The notes under the pieces: generated by a model
Database searches by the model: none
Seen by the model: the letters and a program-made list of their open reading frames with translations, nothing else
What the model was told of the DNA's origin: nothing
Origin: Arthrobotrys musiformis
Taxonomy: Eukaryota > Ascomycota > Orbiliomycetes > Orbiliales > Orbiliaceae
DNA: 64,000 nucleotides
Assembly (NCBI GenBank): GCA_036971715.1
Contig: JAVHJL010000001.1
Location: 1,302,001-1,366,000 of the forward strand
Reading direction: 5' to 3'
In this document: positions 1 through 14,526 of the stretch, piece by piece
Layout: the number at the start of each line of letters is the position of its first letter
Position numbering within the stretch: the stretch's first letter is position 1
Translations under genes and position numbers: made by a program

Positions 1-2310
1 TTCAATGTGATTCCGGGGTGAAGAAGTCGTAGAACGCTGGGGATTCTTATTGACGTATTGACTGCATTATTACCAGACTGAAATCAATCAAACCCAAGTA
101 AATCGATGAAAATGTCATATTCCATGGGTCATTGAGATCGAGAATTGTGTATGGCGTCTTAACCCCGGTAATCCATCTATCGCCGAATTAATGGTGAAAA
201 AAGGCGGAGTTCTGGAGCCCGAGCCTAGATTTCAGGCAAAAGCATATCGCCTGAAACATTACAATCGCCATCACCTTGCGATTGAACTATGGATCAGAAG
301 ACCTTAGAAACATACAGAAAAAAAACCAGTATCGTGACTACATACATTATCCCTATACGCTCGACAGAAGCTTCAAGACGACTTCGAAGGGCTGTGATGT
401 CGAACGGCGGTTAGAACTTATTCAACGTAAATTCTTCTCGATGTAATTGGTTAGCTAATCCATCTACGGCGGTGGGTAACTCCGCTCTCCGAACACGAGA
501 CCCTCCGGTGGACACCCCCCAGGCCACGGGTTAAAATATCTAGAACCAACAGAAAATCAACAAACGAAATGCAGTGTGAAAAATTCTTAACACTTAGTTT
601 CTATTTCTATCTTTTTTCGAATGCGAAAGAGGTTTGTTGGGGATAACTTCAGAAAAAAGTCGGGCGGTCCCCGTTTGCGATTCGGATAGAATCCAACCTA
701 TGGCGATAGTACCTTCAGCCACCTCAAATTCACAAATGCCCGGAAGCCATGGGGATTCTGGGGAAATATCCGGGAGTGTAAAAATATATTCAAGAATCAA
801 TTGGAAAAGAACAGAAATCTAAAAACACCATGCATGTCCTCCCGTCTACCTACAAGGGATATCCTCAAGAAAAAAAAGAAGGCAAGGGCTAAGAAGGGGA
901 ACCAGCCGTGAATTCACTCCCTCCCTTCCCTCAGGAAAGAGAAAGAACCTTGGAGAACGTAGAACACGGCTCGGGAAACGGAGAAAATTTCGTTACACGA
1001 ATCGAATCTACACATAACCCATTCAATTCGCAAAAAAGCATCTATACCACAATAATAGATCTTAACACCCTCATTTAACAGTAACGAGATAGGTAGCAGT
1101 CGTAAGATAACTCAATTTTTATTCCCTTGTTAGACGCACATTCGCTTCTGCAAGATAGTTTAAGGCTGCACATTCCCCTTGAAAAGGTGGGAAGATATCG
1201 ATCGGTAGAGTGAATCTCGATACGGGTGGAGACGGGGGGTTATTGTTATAATCGTCATAATGCTTCCTCATAACGAAACGGTTTAAAATTGTTGGTTCGA
1301 TGTTGGCCGAACAATTATATTACCGCCAATAGGCCATGTAAGTTCGTTACGTAGATACTTCCTTTTAGAGATAAAAAACGGCTCGGATAATTCAAGCCTT
1401 GGTTTTTCTTTTCGAGGGAGTGAGTATCAACATATAACGACGTCGGTAGATTGATGATAGACCTACTAGCGGTCGCAGTAGGAAGTAGAGTACTTCTTCC
1501 CTTCTTACTCTTTAGCCGCCTTTAGGAATGGCTATAGCTTCCCACTAGCAGCCCTCGGGGAAGAATCCAATGGATTCCGTAGTGTGCACTTTTTAAACAA
1601 TAGTAGCGTCGGCGTCGACGAAATATCCAGATATTGGCAATTATTTGACAAAGCTAGCTTAGCTCCGCAGGTGCACGGTGCATGTCTCTCTTTCCCTCGC
1701 TCGTTATCAAACATTGAAAGAACAAAAAAACCGTTGCAGCTTCGGTAAATACGAAGATCCATTGAAGATCCATTAGGATCGAAGATTGACCGTGCAGTGG
1801 ATGTAGGAGGCTGCAAGGTTCTGTGCCGAAGCTTTGGGACCCACCGATGTTGGATAACGGTACAGGAAACGTTGGACGGTTCCTTGATACGTACCGTTTG
1901 TAAGTAAGGATCCTAGGAGGTTGTTTGGAGAGTCGACGTCAAGAGTTTAGCTAGTATACACAGGTACTGGTTCTTATCCCAGCTCCTTTCCTCCTTTCGC
2001 TTCGATCGACAAACTCGAAGCGAAGCTGGGTTCCATTGCGTGCGATTGCATTGAGAAGTCTCCTTAGCTCCTTAGCTCAGCTCCTCTTCAGCCGGTGTCA
2101 ATGGGGCGTTTATACACAGCAAGAGCTTTTGTGATCACGGTACATAGCTACATCGTACGTACATTCATGGCACGCATACATTGCACATACAATGCATCTA
2201 CATTACATATGCGAAGTAAGGTAAATCCACCCCCCTGCGAGCTGCCTTGCTTGCCGATGCGATGACTGCATAATATGGGGGGCTTTGTCCACGGCCGATA
2301 TCCCGCGAAC

Positions 2311-2330
2311 ATGTATGTAAGTACATACAT
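2311..2330. repeat. perfect 20-bp palindrome (9+2+9)
   Basis: The arms ATGTATGTA and TACATACAT flank an AG spacer. The design matches the palindrome at 43595-43614, which has different arm bases. It lies in non-coding DNA and no function can be assigned. Confidence 0.7.
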
Positions 2331-5300
2331 ACAAAATGGTCATCTTCCAATCGTAAACCCGAGAGCTAGAATACGAAAGACCAAAAAAAGGTTGAGTAGA
2401 AATCGCCAATGGGAAGGTTTTCGGTTTGACTTTTTTTGTTGTGGTCCAGTCGACAAGGGTGGATTTGATGTCGTACCTGCAAGGTGACGGATAGCACCGC
2501 GTGATCGCATACGTTGTTCTCGACCTCTCTGTGGGATTTCGTAGTAATTCCTTTTTTTCTCACGTCCATTTCATGTCCACCGCCTAAAATCAGTTATGAC
2601 GAGTGGCGCCATGGCTGATGCCGGTATGTACTATGTATGCAAAGTATGCCTCTGTTCACGGTATTTTCACCTTACAAATCCATCTATTAGATGACCTGCG
2701 TCATATGTCATAGCCAGAAAATCTGGGTTTTCTTTGGTTTATTGAGGAAGCTATGATAGGCTGACAACTTCAAGAAAGTAAATGGAAGTAGCTTCATGGA
2801 TCGCGTCTGTTGCCAGGGATCTAGGGAATACGTTGAAACCGCATTTTCGATGATCCTTCTTTTTCAGAAGAAGACTCCCTTGCGGAGAAAACTCCTTTCG
2901 AAGGAGGTGTATACGGCAGCAACGGCACAAAGTCACAGGCCTATCATATCATCTGTCCGTGAAGCTTCCTTCAAGCTCGTGCGCGTTAATATCCCCTTTT
3001 CATTCTTTTTTTCTCTTTCGGAATATATTCATATAGTTTTTCGAATTTGGGGGAAAGAGAATAGGCACTCATATGGTTAGCGTAATGCTAACGTAACCCC
3101 GAGGCCTCCCATCTTCGTCGACGTGTTTATAAAACCCAAATTCGAAAAAATAAAAAAAAGAGACGCCCCCAACCAAATAGGCATAAGAACACAAAACAAA
3201 AAAAGTGGATACGATTCACGTCGTTTGATTTGGAAACTAGACCAGAAGGCTACATTAGAACCTTGGAGTTGGGATAATATCCCACATGGGCGTGGGTTGA
3301 TCCGGGGATCCACGAAGAAGGACTCTGCGCCTGGCCTTGCCTGCCTATGAGCGTGCGACATGCAATACGATGTGATCTTCTGCACCAGGACATCGCCAAA
3401 ATCAGCCAGTCGCACGCGAAAGAAGCGACAGACCCACGAGGACATGTGCAGCAAGCGTTTAATAGGGTCATCCCACTCGAAAGGAATAGCCATATGGACC
3501 CCCCCTTCAAGAGGTCAAGAAACGTACACAGACCAACAGAAGGGTTTGTCGCGAGGTGAATGAATAATGTGTTTCGGCGATGCGACAAAACGAATCGAGT
3601 AACAAACAGGTGGGTTGGAAAATGGCGAATAGGATGTGATGGTGATCATATTGCTTCTGGTGGTTTGCTTTTGAAAATGCAGATGCAAATGGAACAATGT
3701 TCACACGCATCGATACCATCCCACGACAACGAACGCCCCCATGGCCCCATCGCGCATCCGTGGGGGAGTTTATAATTATACTTTTAGGAGAAAATGCGGT
3801 CGCTGTCCGATGAAAAAGGCAGCTGCAGATTCAATTTCGGGGAATAATTTTCCAGAATGAATCCGCAGCAGGGAAAAAGGCGATTTTTTTTTTCTCTTCA
3901 GAATAATTGCGAGTCTGGTCATGCTCTTGCCATTTCGTTCTGTTCTGTGTGCATGATCTTTTCTTTCTTTCACTTCCCAGGATGGTATTTTTGGATTTCC
4001 TTCGTTTTTACTCTTTTTGAGTTTTAAACGTTTTCGATCCCATTTTTGGGGTGGACAGGTAGTTTCAGGTACGGCTGGATCGCGCTTGCAAGGGCCGACG
4101 GATGGACCATCGATGGGTAGGTATCGAGCCAGCCCGAGTTTCAGCAGTGTTCCCTGGGAATGGTGGAAGTCTAATTGCATTTTTATATGAGGAGGGATCA
4201 TGAATCATGAATCGAGCGTCACCTAAATAAAGAAGTCCTGCCTGTTGTGTCCCCAGTCAGCCTGGCTTATTTGCATGAGCATTTCTGATGGAGAGATTTA
4301 AATTTGTTTGAATCGAATCAAAAACTCAAAAGAAAAGAAAAGAAATCCAGGAACAGGCTGGATGTCTGGTTTTGGCTTGACAGTATTCGCCGTCGTCTCA
4401 CGCTCGATCGCAACACAAATCCTGCCCTGGCCAGGGGGGCTGAGAGATTCGAGCCTCGGGGGGCTTATACTCTGTGCGGGTTTCTATAGATGTATTCAAA
4501 TCCCTCCAGTGTTACATGGACAGTTCCCAACTGGATGGCATGGATTGGGACCATGGGCATCCAACGGTTACAGATGGCCGGCGAGGCGGGCAAAAAAAAA
4601 AAAAAAAGTATCTTGATCGATCACGGTCACATATGAAGTATGCAGTGTGGTGTAGTAGTAGTCCGTCTATTGCTGTGATGTATTGGAATTCCATGATTCG
4701 AAACCACATTCATCCGGATCAAATATTCCAGCGGCGGTTGGACCGTCGATGCCAACATTCCTGGAATCTCTTTCTCGTGCGTGAAATCGAACTCCATCGA
4801 TTCACGGAAGCAATGCATTGTTCCGTCGCTCCCCTTCGCTTGAACCTTGCATTCATTTTTCTGTTGCCTCATCTGGACGCTCCCGGGCGTGCCTTTTATC
4901 CTGAGAAGGAGTTTGAGGAAAAAATTCATATTCCCAAGGGCCGAGGTTTTTCCAGAATGAAAATCTGGCAGGGATGGGTTGTCAAGATGATACCAGGTGT
5001 AATGTTTCTGAAATTGAATGTGCGATTGCAATTTATTCAATCGATACATTTTCCGAATACGTTGCCTGAGCGTAATACACTCACGCAAGTCTCATCGCTG
5101 TGCAATACATGTGTGTATGTATGAGTATGTAGACGTTTTTTGTTTTTTGTCGTCGGCTTTGTAGACTGAAATCCGTGAGCCTGGGACAGGCAGCCTTTAC
5201 CCGGCGTCTTCCGTTCGCTGAAGATGGTTTTCATGTCGAACTTGGCCTCCGGAAACCCTAGGCTGAATATAGCATGAAGCGCATCGAAGTTCTTTTTGTG

Positions 5301-6599
5301 TGAATACCACATCGCCGTGAAGAGTCGGTCGTAGCCAGTCCTGTCTCGGACAACAGAAATGCCTCTCGAACAGATAAACCAACCTGGGTTGTGAACAGAA
5401 ATCCCATTTGGCCGTGAGGGAATAATATCAATCTTTCTTTTTTTTTCTTTTCAGTTTTTCCTTTTTTTAATTTTTCTCACTCTTCTTTCACAAGGCATCG
5501 ATTGCTTCTTTCCCCGCAAAGACAATGTCGGAATTGAGGAAGAGGGGGCACAAAGATCTCGAAGAGCCGATTTAATTATCGTGAGTTTCAGCAACGTCAT
5601 GATCATATGAGATCTCGAAATTTTTATGTTTTTTTCTTCCGTGGCTTTGGTAAAAAGGGGAGAATTTATTATCGTGCCCTGGTTCCTGGCTTGCAATCTG
5701 CTTGTTTGCTGCAGTGTGAAAGGCACCGTCGTCTGTCTTTCTCCACAGATTCGAACGATAACTAAAGTAAAGCAAGCCCACCTTTTTTTGCAAATTTGTA
5801 CCCCTGAGCAAGCAAGCATATGTAAGTGGTGGCCATCACGAACGCCCGCCATCTCTCGGTCCGAGGATTGGGGGATGGGATGTCTGTACTTGCGTGTGTC
5901 GAATCTAACAGCAATCCTCGGGGCTTGATGGCCCACACCACCATCACATTACTTCGAGACACCGAAAAACAAAAAGCCTTCTTCTGTTCCATTCGTCGGG
6001 AAAGTGTCGCTGGTTCCAGTTGGCCCTCCCAGAACTGGGCAGGGGGAACATGATGGTAACAACTCATGCATCTCCTCTTCTCCATCATGTTGGCACACAG
6101 CCGTCTCCACCCTCTTTCCTTTTCCTTTTTCACCCCAACAGTAACGGTACATGCAACGACCCATGGGGGGCTAACCAGGAGGGGGAAGGGGGGGAATCGA
6201 CGAGAAAAAGTAAACACGAGGTGGCAGACCAAGGACCAGAAGCTGACAATTTTCCACGCTATGGACAGCTAAGCAAAGAGTGTGAGTGTGAGAGGTAGGG
6301 CATGGGTATGTAGGGGTCCGGACACACACACTGGCACACAGCAAACCAGAGCAAAGCAAAAAGCAGGCCAGTCTTTTGCCAGCGAGCAAGCGCAGCAAAG
6401 CACAGCAGGGCCAGCCCGCCAGCAGTTAGTGTGTACTCTGTAATTGCTGGGGGAGGACATTCATTACACACTCACTCACCCACATTACTGACTAGTACAG
6501 TAATTAAGGCAGGCATGGTTAACAGCTTACAAAAAGGGCACCCCTTCTCCCAGTGCGTTGGCACACAACCTCCCTCGCGGCCTCAGACAATTGTTCTTC

Positions 6600-7099
6600 C
6601 CCCTTCGTATAAATCATATATATATAGCAGTGACCGTGCCTTTCCGACGCCCCGGGTCTCTTCCAAAAATTACAAAACTCTTTATTCAGAAACAAATACA
6701 TTCTTGTCGATAGAGAAAAGCCTGGTAGTTTCGCCACTTTGACAAAAGCCATCATCATATTCCCGATTTGAAATCCAAAAAGCATTCTCATTCCGACATT
6801 CAACTGCAAACGAATATAAACAACGACTCTCGCGCCTTGTCTTTGGAACTTCCTCATACTAAGGTGTCGATCTCATATACGCTCTCAGAAAGTCTAGGAA
6901 AACAAAAAGGGTTCCGACACTCAGCATATATATACTATATCACATCTTCGAAAAGGCTATTTATTGCTTTGTGTCCGACTTGATTTCCTGTTGATACATC
7001 ACATATATAGATTGGACCGGAGTTCTTTCATAGACTGCATCCAATATATATAGATACTTTATACACCACATACAAAAATACAATATCACAACCAACAAA
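6600..7099 (+). promoter_or_regulatory. promoter and leader of the small protein gene at 7100
   Basis: Several TATA-like stretches (around 6610, 6924, 7001 and 7042) precede an A/C-rich stretch that runs into the start codon. The immediate context ACCAACAAAATG is a strong fungal initiation context. Which TATA-like element is used cannot be told from the sequence. Confidence 0.45.
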
Positions 7100-7537
7100 A
7101 TGTTCATCTCATTACCAACTCCAGTCATCAGCCCAGCATCTCTTGCTGCAAAACGAAGGCCACCACTGACACCTCCCTCAGTGATCCCTCCTTGCGTTAC
7201 AGCACAGTGCTCTTCGGTGCAACAGTCTGGCCGGGACAGGTGTCGAAGTCCATCTAGGTCAGCAGCTGCGTATTTGGCCCGAGTATCCAGCTCTCCAAAC
7301 TCGCCTACACTATCTTCAATGACGAATACGTCAGCCTTGCCGACTCCTTCGTCCTTCTCTGTCAACACTCCTACCTCTACTCCATCTTCATCACCATCCG
7401 AAGGAAGCCACTTCCCCTTCGGTTCTGAACGACAGCTTCCATGCTTGTCTAAATCGGAAGGACAATATGTCAGCTTCCCAAGTTTCGACGAGCTCTATGG
7501 CGATTTCCCAGAGGACGATGAAGAATCGAAACAGTGA
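7100..7537 (+). CDS. small Ser/Thr/Pro-rich protein of unknown function
   Basis: Single-exon frame of 145 residues that I do not recognise. The first ATG follows an A/C-rich leader with a strong initiation context, and several TATA-like elements lie upstream, so this frame is better supported than its neighbours. Residues 1-110 are rich in Ser, Thr and Pro, with TPPSV and SPSRS type sites that could be phosphorylated by proline-directed kinases. The C-terminus turns acidic, with aromatic residues (PSFDELYGDFPEDDEES), which resembles a short linear interaction motif. No signal peptide, membrane segment or cysteine pattern is visible. It stands alone, with more than 7 kb of gene-free DNA to the left and more than 13 kb to the right. 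It may be a regulatory protein of largely disordered structure, but that is inference. An intron near the end cannot be excluded. Confidence 0.6.
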   Translation: MFISLPTPVISPASLAAKRRPPLTPPSVIPPCVTAQCSSVQQSGRDRCRSPSRSAAAYLARVSSSPNSPTLSSMTNTSALPTPSSFSVNTPTSTPSSSPSEGSHFPFGSERQLPCLSKSEGQYVSFPSFDELYGDFPEDDEESKQ

Positions 7538-10500
7538 ATCTTCTTGTCATCATGGCCTCCCTCTTCTCATCTTTCTTCTACATTCCTTCTACGACTATCT
7601 CTTTCTTCGGAAATACATTTTAATAATACCTTTTCGACCATTTACAATCCTTGAATAACAACCATATTTCCTATGTCAACTTCTTTTTTTGTTACTACTC
7701 TAAGGATATCTCCTGGTCTCTTTCCTTGCCATTCAACCTGGACTCTTCGGCGTTTCTTCTTACCAATTTCTATCCTGGGTATGGGTTTTATTAAACCCGG
7801 CGTTATTTCTTTCCTTCAACCACATACCACGGACGGCTCAGTTACTTCCTTTTTTCTATTCCCCTTCTCACCGGCGCAACATCTTCAACAAATATCTCCT
7901 CTTCTTCCTTGCCTCAGGATTGATTGCTTGCGGGAGTATCCTTCTCTTCGAAACTCAAACGGCGTTTATAAGTGTATTCTTTGTTTTCATTATCTTATTG
8001 GGAAGTTATATTTAGCGAAATTTCACCCACCAAAAATTCACCTCTTGTAATTAGTTTAGCCCCGTTCTTCACTGGCCCAAAGTGCTTGGATCCAGTAGAA
8101 ACCAAATATGTTCCTGTTTTAAAAATGGAAAAATTCCTCTTTCTCCCATTCTATTTCTATTCTCGTTTCCTACAAACAAAAAAACAATCCTCAGTATTTT
8201 TATGAATGATACGATTGTAACGACTGAAAACCGTCCTATGTTTTTTACTTTTTTGCTTCTCGCCGGGAAACCATCTTTACTATTGGCTACGATATCTGCT
8301 TTTTGGGGGTATTCTTCAAATCAACGGCGTTCTTAGTGTATACTCTTTTTTTTCCACCATTGGGCTTTCGGCGGGAAACCATGGTCGTATCTGTATGGGT
8401 CCAACATTTTCATTCTGCATGTATGAAAAAAATTTCTATCAACAGGTTTCTATACGATAACTTGAATTTTTCTCTCGGCTTTCAAAGCTTTCTATTGGAT
8501 TTCCAATTCTTCATGAGATTCGAAAAATTTTGTAAACCTAGAATGCCTCTCTCTTTCCGAGCACGAGGTCGGCTTCTTTAGACTCATACGATATCCTGTG
8601 ATCCGCTTCCTATAGTTACCGTCGCGAAAGGGGGAAAAATGGACGAATAAAAGCATTGTTCGATATCTACTTGCTTACCTTACATCCAATAATAAAGGTT
8701 TAAGTTTACGAAGCATTTTTAAATCATGATATTCTCCCCCCACCCCAAGATCTCGTACCTTTTTTTCAACGTAGCTAACTGGTCGCTCGTGCATAGGTTT
8801 CCCTCATCGGTGGGCATGCTCCACAAGCCTAGGGCCATGGGTATACGGGACAGGCATCAGTCGCAAGACGACGAACGTGCTGCTCCGCATCTCCGAAGGT
8901 AAAAAAAATTTTTTCGTCTTTGACGAAAACGTGGGGATATCTTTTCTTGAAGCTTTGGCCGCGCAACCTCAAGCTTTTGCGGTAGTGGGTGGTGATGATG
9001 ATGATGGCGTGAGCTTCCTTCTAGATCATTGGGTGAGACACTGGGGTAAAAGGCTTCTCCCCGGTACTTACATGCTTTACTTGCCTATAAACGATCTGCC
9101 TTACCGGCGGAATAAGTGTGGAGGTAGCAAAGAAAGCAGCAATTATGTGCATGAAGGAGGGTCAGAACCATAAACGTGGAGGTGTGTGTGGGAGAAAACA
9201 CACAGGTGCGGCTGTCAGAAGGTCATCCCGCGCCTTCCGTCTATTTCGGTATGCTTTGCATGAGAAAGAAAGAGAAAAGACGGCAAAAATAGGGCTTTAC
9301 TTGCAATTGGGTGCAGAGTTTTGCCGCTTCAATTCTACTCGCTCGTTGGGAGACGAGAATGGATTTCTGGTGATGGTGTTGATGGTGTTGCAATTCTCTG
9401 AGTTTAACCATCTTCCCGCCTCAACGCTAAAAGAGCTGCATTGCAGGCGGTATATTTGCTATTCGCCTGAAAAGGGCTTCCATAAGCTATAAGATTCATT
9501 GATATGCTTCAATTGTTCGGCGGGCCTATGAGGGAAAACTTTCAGAAAGATGGGAAAACTTTGCAAATGGGCAGTTGGTGTCGCCGTTTTTCCCTTCAAT
9601 CCGATCTTCTCCGCATCGTGCAACATCGTACGGCTGCACAATAACAGTGTCTTCGTCCAGCTCCCCTGCAAGACCTGGGAATAGTTCCCTGTGCTATGTA
9701 GACGACATCCCGAGGAAGAAGAAAAATGTCTAGAATTCTTGAAAAACAATAACAAGAAACGAATCAAATGCAGAAGTCACGTTACAAGAGCTCTCCTCTG
9801 TCGCTTCGAACGAATCAGAAAAAAACTTCACGTCGCGCATATGTAGCCTTTTTTTTTTTTTTTTTCTCCCTCTTCCTTTCTTATTTCGGGCATCTCACGA
9901 CTACAAGCCCGCCCATATTCCCATATTCCTGTTTTTCCACACTGCTTTTCGAGCGGGGCAAGGAGAAAAAACAGACGATAGATGCCTGCTCTGGTTTTTC
10001 TCCCCTGATTTCTGGCCAGTTAGCTGTGCATGTATGCAATGTACATGTAGCCTGTAAGCCGACGTGCTTTTTTGCCTTTTACAGTTCGTATGAATGAGGG
10101 GGAACTCGAAGCACAAGAAGAAGGAAAACGTCGAGTTCCGCTTCGCTTGTAAACCTGGGAAAACTTTTGGACGAGTAGCATCACGACACGCAAGTTGTGT
10201 TGCTCCTCTTCTTCCTTGTCGTCTTTGCTGTGGTTTTGGCAGCTCTTCGCTCCCCTCCATGTTCCCCCAACCACGAACCCTTGCGGGATCCGCTTCAACT
10301 TGCGCTCTCGTTTCCCCACCTGATCACTGCGGACACCTTGACTCGACATGAGAATGGATATCATAGGCCCAATTGCTCAATGCGATGGCTTGAACCGTTC
10401 GGTAGGCATCACCATCGTGTTTACATTTCCCACACACGGGACGAAGTTCAAGCATGACTTTGGGGCTTTTTGCATAAACCATCATGTTGGCCCTCGGCTC

Positions 10501-11049
10501 TTATTCTCCCACCCTGGCGTAAGTTCAACGGCTCATATAATAGATTTTGATAATATACATGTACACATCTCTCCCCGGGAAATCCAAACATCGGGTAATT
10601 CTCATCCCGTCCGAAGGTAATTACTCCATAATCCCACCGGACTGGACAGGCCGTGCGTGGTGGTGTGCGTGTGTGTGGAGAGGGGAGCTTAAAAAACAAA
10701 AGCCATTGCGTGAGAAAAGTGGATTTCAAATCCGACGATGTTGACGAGAATTTTCGGCTTCCTCGGGCTTTTCGACGAATGATACGGCTATGACATCTCC
10801 GTATACGTACGAACTTATCCCCATGCTCCGGCCGACCGGTCAATCCCGTCTTACCATCTTTCCGAGTCACACCGTACCGTGCCGTGCTCGAATTTTCTTC
10901 CCTTCTCTTTCTCTGAGCCATGGATCCTTCCCTTGGATGCCGAGTCGAACTCCTCTCGTTCTCGTCTTTTCGTGCTTTCGAGTGGAGTCGAGCATCATCT
11001 CGACAAGCAATTGGAAGTGACTGTCTTCCTGTAGACTGCCGAAGACACC
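7538..11049. other. intergenic region, T-rich start
   Basis: The first kilobase is strongly pyrimidine-rich on the plus strand and probably includes the 3' untranslated region of the gene ending at 7537. The rest has several overlapping open frames of up to about 155 codons on both strands, none with recognisable motifs. I see nothing else to support. Confidence 0.5.
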
Positions 11050-14000
11050 GAGCCAGTCCTCTAGAATCTCCTAGTTTGGCTTAGACTCTGATTACTCACG
11101 TCTATCTCCCTTCTATTCCCTGCCTTGCTTGGGGCACCGTCCAAACTGTTAGGATCCTACCCAAGAGTTTTTGCCCTGGCATTCTGATTCGATGGATGCG
11201 GCGAATTAGGTAAGTTAGGTATGACCTAACGCTTGTCTAACCGATGGCCAGGTATTTCACACTGGCAACTTCTATTCTCGTCAAAAATAGGTGATTCAAA
11301 ATCAACGGATGGATGTAAGTCTGATGTGATCGTTACAATTCCATTTTTTTTTTGCCCTTGACTTAGCTTCGACAATGTTCCAGTCGCAACTGGCGATGTT
11401 TAGCGAAGCTCCAAGCTTAACCGCCACAAGCTCACCATAACCGTTTTCTCACCGCCAAGTCCGAAGCTTCGATTTCAATGGCTTTTTGAACCGAACCCTG
11501 AATCCTCCTTACCTCCGTCTTTGGCAAAACCTCACCTGATTATTCGGAGCTGACCTATCTATCCCCTGACGGACATATTGACTCGAGATTAACAAGTAAT
11601 TCATGCAGTAAGCATTTTTTATCTTAGTATCTCCCGGATTTGTTTAAAGTACCAGCCACTAGAGATCCTATTGCGATCACTTAACCTAACGCGCGTACAG
11701 ATGCATGCACATAGCCAATCTAATGTAAGGTCGATCATGAGGATTGCCATAAACCTAAAAACGGTCTCATAGCTAGGTAGAATTAAGAATATTAAGGATC
11801 TTGCGGATCAGAAAGCTCCCTCTCAGGGCCTGAATACTACACTATACTCTACATACGCTTAGGTACAAAGTCACATTCGAGCTAGTTGAGATCAAACTTC
11901 TGCTAAAAAGAATCGAATGGCGTCTGTGTGCTCAGGTAGTTTATGCAAAGGATCATGAATCTTATCACACGCTAGATCGTTTAATTCAGAATTATCCTCC
12001 TCGAGGCGGCAGATGACCAATGTTCAATGCGCTGAGAGGCTTGTACTCGGTCCTATAGATCGAGTGTTGGTTGGGGCTTACGAGACTTGGTTCCACTATA
12101 TCTCTCCGAACAGCCGAAGGATCAGCATAATAGCACAATAGTCGGACGGGAGGAGCAGCGAACAGGCTTATAAGCGAAGACCTCGACTATGCAGTGGTAT
12201 TCACTATCGAATATCTCCAACCGTTTCATAGGGCTGCGCAATTCAGTTATGTTGGTTTGGGGCTTATGAGCCGTTAAAAGCTATGCGAGTGAGTAAGAGA
12301 CAGTCTGTGAGCTCGAGAGCTAACTAGCTCACTCGGACCCAAAGCTGGGGGAGCTAAGAGCTGTCAAAATGTGCGATTGGGGTGCATGAATTGACAGTAC
12401 GAGTTCCTGTCGGACGTCTCAAACACGAGCTCGGTTGCTCTATTGTCTGTTAGTGAATATATCACTCACACCATCTTGCGAATAGCGAAACAAAGTCTTT
12501 CGATCAATCCAGCTTGAATTCACCAACATTAGAACCGATGCTAAAAATTTATTATTATCATCGAAACCGCAGCAAAGCGGCAATGGAGGATTAAGCCGTT
12601 TCGACGTCCCGTCCATGCTTGAGATCGACGTTCGATTCGGGAACTCCAGTCAAGCCAAGCTTTCAGGCTTCTGAACAGGTGGGTGTGATAGTTGCATATA
12701 ACTTGCATGAAGCTAGAGGAAAGTAGACCTCGAAAAGTCTGGCCCACCTTCGCATTCCGATCACAGAAACTTGGTCCTCTTTTTTGGCTCACGGACCCAC
12801 ACATCTTTCGACAACATGGGCGTCGGTCGATGCCCATACCCTTGTTGTTGGGTTTCCCAAGTGAGGAGAAAACACACCCAAAGCTTCCTAGAGCAGCGTG
12901 AGAGGCCGCTCGACAGTGACAGGGCTGAAGACGAAACGTATGGTTATTGTCACAGGAAAGATGGGGCACAAGGGTACCATGCTTCCTTTCCTCCTTTCCT
13001 CCTGCGATGTATGTAAAAGCATGTGATGACCCAGAGTCATCTACGGAGAGTCTTGGGTCGTTCGACTCTTGGATTCTATATTTGAACACAAAGTACATGA
13101 CATCCGGCCGGCTCATGTGGCTCCCAACGGTTTTGTTTTCGTCGCCTGCGACCCCGACGAAATGGCTCGCAATCTCGATCGATCGGCCGGACCCTTTTCA
13201 TGTTCTCGAACTCGTTAAGAAAGAAAGAAAGAAAAAAACGTTCCCAATCGCAATCGACGGTTACATTCGAGAGTTAACCGATGGCAAAAAAATTTCTTCA
13301 TTTTTTTTCCTGTTAGAAACCTGACGAATGATAGCTCTGGAAATCCTTGATGGCTGGAATGTATTTTTGTGATAGAGCCCTTGTTCCTTGCTCTCTCCAC
13401 ACCCTCAAAAGAAAAACATCGGTCGATCTTTTGGGGCTAAATCTACCGACGTCGACAAACTCGATAGGTGCCATATGGGAAGCCGAATGGCTTTTCATGG
13501 CTGAACAAGGTCCCGCATCGAAGCTGGGCCGTTTTAACCAGATATGGTTTAAATTCAAAGAAATGTCCACACCTCCTCGACACGATACATGTATACTCCA
13601 TAATATAAGGTGGAAACGCTGTGTTGAAAGTCTTATGGAGAACGCTAGCATATCCCTTGCGAATAACGACGCTAGACAAGAGTCTTCAGCAGCCAATGCA
13701 CCCTCACCAAACCCCTTCAGGTAATATGTACGAGGAATTTTCAAAGAAAGTGGTGTGAGAGGCTCTGAAAATTGAAGTCTAGAGCCGGTAAACCTTCAAT
13801 CCAGCATTAGCTTTCAACCTAAGGTATATCGCGGAACCCTACCCGTAGGACTAATATGTCGACAGTACTGGTACAATAAACAACATTGTCTATCTAGGAG
13901 AGCCCTCGTCATCTTCTCAATGCTTATGTTAATTCCGAGCTATGAGACCAGACTATAAGCGGAACGAGATCAGCTACTCGGGGCGGCTTGCTTGAAGTTA

Positions 14001-14526
14001 AGGCGATATAGATCCTAGTCTAATGCAATTACTCAACATCTTAAGCTATCCGATCCAATCTATCAATGCGATAAACATCGACGAAGTCCGAATATCCGGT
14101 TCACCTGGAGATATCTCAACAGATAGACTTCCCCAGTAGGTTTAGTCGAGCTTATGCACGAGGAGCAATATATTATCAACGGTAATAACACCATCGTCGA
14201 TCCAACTAGTAGCTAGTCAATATGCATGCCGGTCCACAGCTGCGCAAGCAGATTTCACATTCAATGTCCACTCCAGTGAAATCCTAACCGCAAGCATTGC
14301 CAATGAATCAATTGGTTTATCTTTAGTGGCATAATGAGGGCCTATACGAAAGCAAAGAGACGGGACAATCTGTCCAAAACTTGATCCACCGCCAGACTCC
14401 TATGGAGTTGCGCTCGAGCATCAAGTCACGCCCAATGCAAGGCATCTGATGGCCAAACTTTATATAGCTTCAATTGGTACATTGGTTTTCTCATGGGGCC
14501 GATACTTAGGCATCTAGGAACAAGAT

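Larger units (their letters stand above)
1..7099. other. gene-sparse intergenic region
   Basis: I find no supportable gene here. Open frames of 60-220 codons occur on both strands, but they overlap one another, run through poly-A or poly-T tracts, lack domain-like composition and have no convincing splice framework. The sequence is a mix of A/T homopolymer tracts and moderately GC-rich stretches. Short palindromes occur (for example at 2311-2330). The last 500 bases form the promoter of the gene at 7100. Confidence 0.6.

Noticed and set aside
4474..5124. 216-codon plus-strand open frame
   Set aside because: It starts at a non-ATG codon and runs through a poly-A tract as a Lys run. It has no motif, and an overlapping frame of similar length lies on the other strand.
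12541..13116. 191-codon minus-strand open frame with an ATG
   Set aside because: No recognisable domain and irregular composition, with comparable overlapping frames on the plus strand. It may be a less-decayed patch, but there is no positive evidence for a gene.
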